DNA from: Epiperipatus broadwayi
Lineage: Eukaryota; Onychophora; Udeonychophora; Euonychophora; Peripatidae
DNA length: 64,000 bases
Reading direction: 5' to 3'
NCBI GenBank assembly: GCA_028023455.1
Contig: JAQFVV010012442.1
Span: 1,136,501 to 1,200,500 of the forward strand
Numbering within the stretch: position 1 is the stretch's first letter; each line of letters starts with the position of its first letter. Positions 54,951 to 64,000 of this stretch are shown here, piece after piece. Made by a program: the position numbers and the translations under genes. The notes below the pieces were generated by a model. That model saw only the letters and a list, made by a program, of their open reading frames with translations. It had not been told where the DNA came from and did not search any database.

Positions 54951-55881
54951 ATGATAATAAAAATAGCAGCAATTAATGTTAGAGGATTAAATGCTATCAC
55001 CAAATTGTACAAAATTAAAAACTGGATCAAAGAGACAAGGCCACACATTATAGAGCTGCTAGAAACCAAGATATATGCAGCATAAAAAGTAGATCCCAGC
55101 AGCTATCTAAATGTTGAGGGGTTCTGCACATGCTCCAAAAATACCATGTCCCCCATGGCAGGTACTGGCTAGTAATTACCAATATCTACCCATTCGTAAC
55201 TTTCAAAGTAATTCATATAGATTCACACTTACTAATTGTTACCTTTTATCACAAAATCATCACAATCAATATAGTCTTCATCTGCATGCCAATACAAAAA
55301 ACAAAAATTGAGACAATAATATCAACCATATATTCAAGGCTAGCAACCACAGGAAACCCAACAATTGTAGTTGGTGACTGTAATGCATCCTACCAGGAAT
55401 TTACAAAGAAATGGATACACAGAACATCAGTTCCACTTATGAGTTGCCAAGATTTCCTGCCAGCAGATGCAATATCATTTCACAATGGCCGGTTTGCATC
55501 TTTAATTGATCTATGCTTTTATTCATCAGTATTGCATCATTTCATCAAGATTAAACTTGCCCCAACAACCTTTTCCGATCACTCTGGGCAAATGATCACA
55601 ATCAGCATGAATAATATACAGACAACCACACTTCCACTTACAAGAACAATCAGAATCTTACTGCCTGAAACTACAAGTGAATTTCTGTTTTCGGAATCCT
55701 ATATAATGTTAAACAAAATTCAACCAATGAATCTAGATTCTATACAACAATATCAAGCTTTCATAAACATACTATCATTTAACATCAACCACCTGGTTAG
55801 AAACCAGCCACCACCATCAAAAATCTTAGAATATACTTAACTCCACAGAAGAATAACTGCAATTATGCCAACTCAAAACAC

Positions 55882-55966
<85 letters not shown>

Positions 55967-58147
55967 CTAAAATATGCCTATGATAAGGCTTGTGATGCTC
56001 TCTTAAAAATCAAGAAAAGTAAGATCTGTATCATGGAACAACACACCTGGACACAGAAATATATCAAATGGGCACTGGGATATGCACCTGACATAAAAGT
56101 GTCATTAGCTATTTGATGTAATAATGATAATTTTGCCGGGCATAACATGATTCTGCCAATATTTAAATAATTAAAAACAAATTGCAAGCAAACCAACCAA
56201 CTCAATATGGCAATCAAATGTTTGGCACAATCGGAGACCAACCCATTTTCAAAGAAGAAGTCTTCATTAAAAAAATGAAAATATGAGAAACTCATGCCAC
56301 CCTGGATCCCCTGGTATACCATTATTTGTGATAAAGCACTTAGGATGGTTTACAGCAAATTACCTTACTAATCTGGGCAACTATCTGACCCAAGAGTTTA
56401 TACAAATGCAGGGGGTCTATCCCACAGCACTAGTTCCATACAACAAAAAAAGACAAGTATTCCCACCCTAGATAAATTAAGACCCATCTCAATGGGCCCT
56501 CTACCAATAAAAGTTCTAGAAAATATAATAAAAGACATGATAGAGCCATACCTACTACCCATCATTTTCAAAAACACAATTTGCAAAAAAAGCTTCATCA
56601 ATGTTAAAGGCAGCCTTCCTATTTATAGCTATAATGCTAACTGTCCAAGAAAAAAAGAAATATAGTCCAGTGGTGGTGCAAATGGATATTGCATCAGCAT
56701 TTGACTCAGTAAAAATTCCAGTCCTATTGCAGATGCTCAAACAGACAGACATTCCTAGGAGGCTATTATATATAACAGCAAATCTTTTATTGAACCATGA
56801 AATACATATCATGGTTAATGGAAGAAACACATCATCTTTTGTCCCCACTCAATCACTATCACAAGGGTCCCCCCTTAGTGCATTGCTGTTTGCTTTCTAC
56901 ATTAACCCTCCCATTGAGAAAATCAATCAAACATTTGAGGGGATCAACATACCAGCAACAATGCAACAAGTGACATCCCTAGCTTACATGGAAGATATCA
57001 CGGTCGTCCTGCTTTCCAAAAAACAGATACCTAAGCTACAAAAGATAATTTATAATTACTCAGTAGAATATGGGCTTAAAATTAATACAACAAAAACATC
57101 AGTCTGGTCCATATACACATGAAAGCAGCGTGAATCCATATACAAAGGAAAGCCAAGCCCATTCTTAGGGTTTTCATTTTATATGGGAGCCACGGGAATG
57201 AGATGCTACATACAGAACAAGCTGAAAGAAGAAACTTAAAACATTACAAAATCCCTAGAAAAATCATATCTATCAATACATTCAAAAATACAATTGATTA
57301 AGAGATTAATCACAACTAAGATAGCATATTATATATCAATAATTTCTTTTTTCAATGCATTCAAATCCAAGATAAACTCAATGTGCAATCAACTTATTTG
57401 GTCCAAAAAAACAGTGGCCATTTCCATAAAAAAATTAGAAGACCAACAGATATAGGTGGACTGGGCCTACACGACATCAACATCTTTCACACATACAAAC
57501 TTATAAATGTAATAATCACAACAATCAATCAATTTCCCAAACTGAAACCTCTACTACAAATAATCCCCACAGACAGACCACCACCCAAGGCTTCATATAT
57601 TGAACTAATGATATACCAATGTAAAATAGAAAAGAAAATCCCAGATCAATACATACAAAAATACAAATACTGGTAAATATACAATCTCATACACACAAAC
57701 AACAATGGAGAAAATAACACAACACCAATAATAGAAATAACCAACAAGAAAATGATAAAAGAATATAAAAAATGGAAATTGGAACCAAAATTTTTTGATT
57801 TCGTTCTGAAAATGAACCTGGATGCACTACCAACTACCAATTTTCTATTCCACAGAAGGATGTACATATCTATTGATCCTTTCTGTGGATTATGTCATGA
57901 AACAGAAGAAACATGGAAGCACCTAAAGGACCACTGTAGAGGACTAAATCAAATAAGAGACATAATACACAATATATACAGGAAAAATAATACCAGAATA
58001 GAACAATTAATGGAGGCTTACAAGGGCAAATCAATACCCACCATCAGAGCAGCAACATTTCTACTGTATACGCTGTGGTGCATCAGGTGCAAGTTTCTAA
58101 AGGGAAAAACACTAGATGACACCCTTCAACATTTCAAAACAAGCTAA
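54951..58147 (+). pseudogene. LINE ORF2 remnant (endonuclease and RT)
   Basis: Starts at ATG 54951 (IKIAAINVRGLN) and keeps ETK near 55074, then a stop. 55130-55840 continues the endonuclease with GDCN (for GDFN) and SDH. After the (TA)n at 55888, WTQKYIKWALGY near 56050 matches the linker of the younger copy. RT pieces at 56601-57122 contain QMDIASAFDSV, LSQGSPLSALLFAFYINP and YMED at 56985, where the first catalytic Asp is Glu. 57383-57676 and 57752-58147 give the C-terminal domain, including CGLC-x8-H-x4-C. Broken throughout. Confidence 0.8.
55888..55960. repeat. (TA)n inside LINE ORF2
   Basis: A TA tract with one TTTA interruption lies between the endonuclease and RT parts of the older LINE, so it arose or inserted after the element. 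Confidence 0.95.
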
Positions 58148-58395
58148 TGCAGATACAAAATAGGGACAAATTGATCACATCCCCAGACATATATGCAGCA
58201 ACTTGGTCCCTGATCAAGCAAAGATCAAGGCTATAACAAAGCTTCAGATTGCAAAACTATAAACAAAGACTAATGCATTTGATTGTAACTATACAAATGA
58301 ACTCATGTAAAATCTGTAAATCTATTTTATCAGTGTACCTTTTCTGGTGATACCACATGTAACCTACTTATCATCCAATAAAGTACATTGTTGAA

Positions 58396-58974
<579 letters not shown>

Positions 58975-59235
58975 TTGCCTTTGACAGAATAGCTCAGTTG
59001 GCAGATCAAGATTTTAAAGGTGTGAGTTCAACTTCTAAGTGAATATTGTCACTGTGCATATAGGCCAGAAACCCCTGAAGAGTGTAATTACTAGCCTGTA
59101 CTGTCTATTTGTGTGTTATTACTAACAAGTTGTTTGTATTTGGAAAGTCTAAATAGAGTTTACAATTTTCTATACATTCAACATTCACTCATAGATGATG
59201 TAAATAGTCCAACATATCACATCTAATAATATACC
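58975..59235 (+). repeat. tRNA-like module, copy 4 (best A-box)
   Basis: A-box TAGCTCAGTTGG at 58990-59001 and B-box-like GAGTTCAACTT at 59024-59034. It is followed by ATTGTCACTGTGC, the TGTGTGTTATTACTAACAAG phrase and AAATAGTCCAACATA, as in the other copies. It lies directly 5' of a PLE coding remnant. Confidence 0.7.
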
Positions 59236-59263
59236 ATCATCCCAAATCTTCAGACAAATATTA

Positions 59264-60651
59264 ATGAAAATGATTTTAAATTACAAAGGCAAAAATATAT
59301 TATACAACTTGTTAAAAAACGAAGGAAGCAACACTAATATTATCCTTGTCAGGTCAAAGAAACATACCACTATCAAAATTTTATCATGGTGGAAATTATC
59401 TGATTCTAAACTGGAAATTATTAATAAAAGTTTTAATTTTGCTATGTCACTTTCAAAATTACCATTTGAGGATATTATTTGTTAAATGGAAATTACACAA
59501 TCAAAACTACTTAGTGAGGAAGCAAATATAATGAGAGAAGAAATGTACAATATTCTAAATAGAGCAAAATCACCATTAAACTAATTTACCTGTAGATGAA
59601 GGAATTTTTTTTACATTAAATTATGACAGTTGATTATTATTCTTCAAATAGGTAAAGTGTATATTACAGTAAATTTGAATACTAATGATTTTCTAGTTGG
59701 CTTGCATGGGTAGTACAATTGTCCTCAAAGCAATACATTGTTACCAAATAGATGAATAAGAATGAAAAAGAACTTAGTGATTTCAAAGGGTTCTGCCTTC
59801 ATAATCATAGCTTGACTGCTAATAAGGTTAACAATATGAAAATTTATGCTGAATAAGCTAAACATTTCATTTTCTTTATAACACACATCATGTGTCTTTC
59901 CTGTTTATGGTGTCTTTGTCTCTGGAGATGAAGAAGGCTTCCTTGAATTTTTTCTTAAGGTCATGTCATGCTATGCTTTATCAAGAAAATGGAATGTCTA
60001 GCATATTCAGCATAAATTTGCATATTGTTAACCTTATTAGCAGTCAAGCTATGATTATGAAGCAGGACCCTTTGAACGTGCTAAGCTCATTCATTCTTAT
60101 TCATCTATTTGGTATCCCCAAACTAAAAAAATTATTTGACTAGTGATTATTATAAAAAATACATAAATTATAAAATAATAATTAAAAAAATATATACTGA
60201 GACCCTATGAAATATCTTGAAAAGAAAACAAAAGTATTTATTTATGCTACTGATCGAGATTTAAAATTAAGATCAGTATTACACTTAGACAAAAATAGTT
60301 CTAAGTCATAAAATTTGATAAAAATCCATATATCAGATAATATATTGAGACAGATTGTGAATGTAGTTGGTTCACCAACACATAAAATAGTTCCCTTCTT
60401 ATCTTTGTTTTTATATGTACATTTAACAGAAATATCTTCTTATGTTAAGAATGTGAATAATTTTCTTGAACTTATCCAAAATATTAAATTAACTAAGAAT
60501 GACATTTTGGTAAGTTTTGATATTGTTTTATTTTTTACTAGTGTACCTTAAAATGAAGCTATTGAAGTTTTAAAAATATTCAATTGCCTTAATTTGCTGT
60601 CGCTTTGATTAAACACTGCTTATTGAATACATTTTTTTTCTTTTTTGATGG

Positions 60652-60735
<84 letters not shown>

Positions 60736-61500
60736 GAGCATCAGAGTTAGCTATGGTTTCACCAATTTCTCCAGCATTGGATTATTTTATGAAGAACATA
60801 GGGGTGTGTGACCATTTTATCCGTTAAAAAACATCTGTATTGCTCAGGTATGTTGAGAATAGCTTAGTTATTTTCCCTCATAGTAAGCATTGTCTTATTA
60901 ACATTTTTTTTATTTCTTAAACCCTTTAACAACAACTTCAAACTTATTATGAATATAGAAAATAATAACCAACTTCCTCTCTTAAATATTTTAATTCAAA
61001 AGGAGACAAATAGTTTTTTTTTTATTCCATGTATAGAAAACAAATACACGCTGGTAGGTATCTACAATTTTTTTCTTCTCATCATTCAGTGCAATTATTT
61101 TCAGTGACAAAGTCATTGTTAGATACAATTAAGATAATTTCTGATGTCAGACATTTTTAACAGAATATGGTTGTTATTAAAAAATGTTCCATAATGGATT
61201 TGATCACAAAATTATTAATAGGGCTTTTACATATAATAAAAAAAAAATATTTCGATGCTTCAGAAATTAAGACATTTCTGCCATATATAAAGGAAATAAG
61301 TTTTCAAAATGGTAACAATTTAAAGAAATATAATATCCACACAATTTACAGCAAATTTAAAGATAACCATAAAATATTTTCACACCTAAATATAAAATTT
61401 ATTTGAGGCAACATGGTGGGTAAAGAATTTTATACAGTGTTTGTTCATTATTTATACATTGGAAAAACATTCAGAGAATAAATATAAGAAAAGAAGAATA
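59264..61500 (+). pseudogene. Penelope-like element: RT and start of GIY-YIG
   Basis: Broken frames give, in order: an N-terminal region (59264-59485), VGSPTHKIVPFLSLFL and SSYVKNVNNFLELIQNIKL at about 60371-60490, NDILVSFDIVLFFTSVP at 60498-60551 (motif A), LAMVSPISPALDYF near 60747 (motif B, MVSPISP for MGSPLSP), and RYVENS near 60847 where RYVDD is expected. IKTFLPYIKEISF near 61276 is the RT-endonuclease linker, and YIGKT near 61450 starts the GIY-YIG domain. A (TA)n of about 77 bp interrupts the RT at 60655-60731. This order is diagnostic of PLEs. Catalytic residues and frame are lost. Confidence 0.75.
60655..60731. repeat. (TA)n inside the PLE RT
   Basis: Uninterrupted TA tract splitting RT motifs A and B of the PLE. 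Confidence 0.95.
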
Positions 61501-61919
61501 CATTTTGGCAGTTAGAAAAAAATCCAATTCATCAACCATTTATTTACATACAAAATAAATTAAGCAAGAGATCAATTGTAATAAAATATATATTCTTGTA
61601 GAAACTGAAAAATATGACCAGATAATCAAAAATATGAATTGAAGAAAATTGACAATATTTATAAGAGTTATTAAAGAATAAAATATATATTTTTAAAATT
61701 CTCAACTAATAGAATTTGTGTATGAGGAGTAAATAATAAAGAAACAAAATAATGATTTTAAATGTCACAAAACCCATTGTTATGATTTGAGAAAGAAGAA
61801 GCTCTAATGAAAGTCTTGTTATTCTGTTGAAACATCAGCTATTTAATAATTTTATTCTTATTACATGAAATCTCCTGAAAATAATAATATGGTATCACCA
61901 TTCATTTGTGAAAATATTA
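61501..61919. other. Non-coding or decayed PLE tail
   Basis: AT-rich. It probably contains the worn remainder of the GIY-YIG region of the preceding PLE, but no clear motif is visible. Confidence 0.35.
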
Positions 61920-62097
61920 TAATATATATAATTCCAAGAAACAATACAGTAATTAATACAGTAAACATTTTTTTTTTTAAAAAAATGTCAACTATAATTT
62001 AAATAGAATTACTTTCAACAATCTAAGTTGTCATTATCAACTATATTCAAATTCTATTATAAAAAACCATTATAAATGTATACAAAAACAATTACAT

Positions 62098-62470
62098 CAT
62101 AAATCAATTTCCCCACAATGCATTAATTCTTATATTAGTGCTTGTCTATTTATTAAATGCTCTCTATATTTTATTAACATACCTTCCCTAAGTTTATGTT
62201 TATTATTATTTCTTTCAATGCATATAATTTTAACTTTATTAAAATCAAAACCATACTTACATGGAACAGTATGATCAAAAAAATACAGAAGGTGAGACAT
62301 CATCATTTTTAACATTTGCTTGTCTTGATTTTGGGCTCATTTGTACAACAATAAATGCTCTTTTGATCTCTGCTCCAATGTACACTGAGATTCCACTATA
62401 TATGCTTTTCCACAAACACAAATCCATTTATATATCATACAACTTTGATTTAAAATAATACACCTATTTT
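62098..62470 (-). pseudogene. PLE GIY-YIG C-terminal fragment, minus copy
   Basis: Minus-strand translation runs from a YKWICVCGKAYI segment near 62410 through FDHTVPCKYGFDFNKVKIIC to INRQALI near 62135. The CG-x2-YI, DH and FD-x-VKII-E-N-x9-RE series matches PLE nucleases. The frame is open for 61 codons at the end. Confidence 0.7.
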
Positions 62471-62509
62471 TTGAAATATTTATCAATCTATTTAAATTTG
62501 TAGTATAAA

Positions 62510-62574
62510 ATGCAACTATATATATATATATTATACCGAGACAATAGTCGGTATATAGAGCACATTTTGAGGGG

Positions 62575-62608
<34 letters not shown>

Positions 62609-62705
62609 CCAGTGGATGACTTGTGTGACCAAGTCAAAATGTTGGAATATCAATAATTAAAAATGTTTAACACGGATGAACCCACAAAATATGTCTTTTA
62701 TATAT
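62510..62705 (-). repeat. TA-flanked short dispersed element, copy 2
   Basis: The minus strand contains GTGGGTTCATCCGTGTTAAA and CCACTGGCTGATATATA, matching 19405-19470 with an extra internal stretch of about 35 bp. A hairpin TATACCGA/TCGGTATA lies at 62532-62555. (TA)n tracts occur at both the left edge and the centre. Confidence 0.6.
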
Positions 62706-62939
62706 AAATTTGTTTTATAAATTTCACTTGTTTATTGCAAATAAATAGAATTGATATCCAAGAATATTTTGTCTTATCAATATCTTTAGCACTTAAAATC
62801 TTATAATTTTTATTAAAATTATTAACAATATTATAAATTAATTTATGATTATATCCAATGCTTAATAAATCCATGGAAAATATATTTATATTACTTATTT
62901 TATCAGAATTATATTTACACAATTTATCATTTCTAAATA

Positions 62940-63310
62940 AAAATGATTTTAAACCAAACAATTTATGTATTATTGGCACATTTAAATGCCAAGGAATATA
63001 TCTGCAATGTTACATGTAAGTATGCTTTAGATTTTGATAAAGTTAAAATTATATGTATTGAAAGAAATAATAATAAACCTAAATTTAGGGAAGCTATATT
63101 AATAAAATATGGAAAGCAGCATTTAATAAATAGACAAGCTGCTTATATAAAAATTAATGAATTGTGGGAAAATTGATTTAAGAAGTAATTGTTTTTGTAT
63201 ACATTTATAATGGTTTTATCTAATAGAGTTTGAATATGGTTGATAATGACAACTTAGATTGTTGTAAGTACTTCTATTTAAATTATAGTTGATATTTTTT
63301 TAAAAAAAAG
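62940..63310 (+). pseudogene. PLE GIY-YIG C-terminal fragment, plus copy
   Basis: The translation 62990-63174 contains CKYALDFDKVKIICIERNNN and LINRQAAYIKINELWEN, the same region as the minus copy at 62098-62470. The 5' part is missing. Confidence 0.7.
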
Positions 63311-63583
63311 TTTACTGTATTAATTATTGTATTGTTTCTTGGAATTATATATATTTTCATTATAGTTGGCATACATATATTTATGCATTAAACACATAAA
63401 GTTAAACTAATCAATAATAATAAAAATTATATCAAATTCACAACTCGATCAGACTAGCCATGAAAAAATAAAATCTAAAATGCTACCAATGGTTTTACTG
63501 ATACAAACAGACTTCTCAAATGTAAAGAAGTAGAAAATAACAACATATTTAAACTAAACATTATCCCCAATTCCAGTTACCTT

Positions 63584-63675
63584 CCATCCATTCTTAATGT
63601 TAACATAATTTTTAAATAAGTTAATCTGAAGCAGTCAACTTATTTAAAAGTACTTTTAATATTAAGAATGGATGG
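63584..63675. repeat. Inverted repeat CCATCCATTCTTAAT
   Basis: 63584-63598 is mirrored by 63661-63675. Inside it, AAATAAGTT...AACTTATTT forms a second, inner hairpin. It follows the tRNA-like head of the minus-strand SINE. Confidence 0.8.
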
Positions 63676-63755
63676 ATAGTAAGTGACATTGTAACCCGGA
63701 CCAGCTGCTTGGAAGGCAGCTATGCTAACTGCTAGGCCAACAAGGGTTGACGTAA
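63676..63755 (-). repeat. tRNA-derived SINE head
   Basis: The minus strand has A-box TGGCCTAGCAGTTAGCATA (63721-63739), a perfect 5-bp stem with 7-nt loop CTTCCAA at 63704-63720 (anticodon position TCC, Gly-like), and a B-box TCCGGGTTACAATGTC (63685-63700). The spacing and boxes fit a Pol III promoter. The acceptor stem does not close and no CCA end is seen, so it is a SINE or tRNA pseudogene rather than a functional tRNA gene. Confidence 0.65.
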
Positions 63756-63769
63756 TTTAATACTTTTCT

Positions 63770-64000
63770 AGTCTACTTAACTATAAAGTTTTAAATGTGC
63801 TTTTTTTTCTATATTTAATTTTTATTTATTTATTGGTTACATTTGTAGATTAATGTAGAGAAAAATTAATAGAAAATTGGTGTAATTGATTGATGATAAT
63901 TTCACAAAAATAAATAAAAGACTTAAAAGAAAAAAAAAGACATTATTAACTTCTGACACTATCTTTCTTCTTCTTACAGGTCATAGGAAATAAGTAGATC
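63770..64000. repeat. Dispersed repeat shared with 38225-38440
   Basis: Same orientation and order of phrases as the earlier copy: CTACTTAAC, AGATTAATGTAGAGAAAAAT, GGTGTAAT, ACAGGTCATAGGAAATAA. It runs to the window edge, so its full length is not visible. A pyrimidine tract plus ACAG|GT near 63975 looks like a splice acceptor but may be coincidental. Confidence 0.6.

Larger units (their letters stand above)
61920..63350. repeat. Inverted pair of PLE 3' ends (palindrome)
   Basis: 61920-62300 is the reverse complement of about 63030-63350, with small indels. Shared phrases include TTGTTTTTGTATACATTTAT, TTCTTGGAATTATATATA and the coding stretch KVKIICIERNNN. The 3' ends point outward. The 730-bp centre holds a TA-flanked short element at 62510-62700 and AT-rich sequence. 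Confidence 0.8.

Overview
The window looks like invertebrate animal nuclear DNA. It is strongly AT-rich, carries very long (TA)n, (TAA)n and compound trinucleotide arrays, and is packed with retroelements of animal type: Tx1/L1-like LINEs, CR1/Jockey-like and RTE-like LINE fragments, Penelope-like elements (PLEs) with GIY-YIG domains, tRNA-derived short repeats, Merlin-type DNA transposon remains and LTR elements that keep only gag. A mollusc would fit this mixture, but nothing here fixes the species. I found no convincing host protein-coding gene, no rRNA and no canonical tRNA gene. Essentially all protein-like sequence belongs to mobile elements and nearly all of it is broken.

Layout. 0.5-0.8 kb: compound trinucleotide microsatellite. 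1.06-7.13 kb: giant imperfect palindrome whose core holds a decayed Merlin (IS1016/ISXO2-type DDE) transposase and a 240-bp-period tandem repeat. 7.14-8.63 kb: 405-bp satellite units in direct then inverted order. 9.3-16.34 kb: nearly complete Tx1-like LINE (ORF1 with three frameshifts, ORF2 with one in-frame stop). 17.5-19.4 kb: probable solo LTR on the + strand. 20.1-21.3 kb: minus-strand gag pseudogene, with a 0.3-kb MITE-like insertion at its 5' side. 21.7-25.5 kb: no genes. 25.5-27.5 kb: minus-strand PLE remnant. 28.6-29.0 and 37.2-37.5 kb: RTE-like LINE C-terminal fragments. 29.10-30.84 kb: solo LTR. 31.2-35.0 kb: serial partial PLE copies joined by a tRNA-like module. 40.1-40.8 kb: eroded minisatellite. 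42.1-42.4 kb: PLE tail. 42.9-44.5 kb: internally deleted CR1/Jockey-like LINE (minus). 44.96-50.81 kb: complete two-LTR, gag-only retrotransposon (minus). 50.8-52.9 kb: CR1/Jockey-like LINE (minus). 53.1-58.4 kb: second, older Tx1-like LINE, ending in a 350-bp (TAA)n tail. 59.0-61.5 kb: PLE with an upstream tRNA-like module. 61.9-63.35 kb: two PLE 3' ends in inverted orientation. 63.6-63.8 kb: tRNA-derived SINE head.

How the parts interact. Microsatellites and mobile elements are intertwined. Three LTR units abut (TA)n at their termini, the second Tx1-like LINE ends in (TAA)n, and the minus-strand CR1-like LINE starts at a (TTA)n tract. The gag-only elements lack protease, reverse transcriptase and integrase, so if they ever moved they needed a partner elsewhere. 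PLE copies are repeatedly joined to the same module with Pol III A and B boxes, which looks like the terminal-repeat junctions of Penelope elements. Boundaries are estimated by eye from repeated sequence and conserved protein motifs; no alignment or database search was run.
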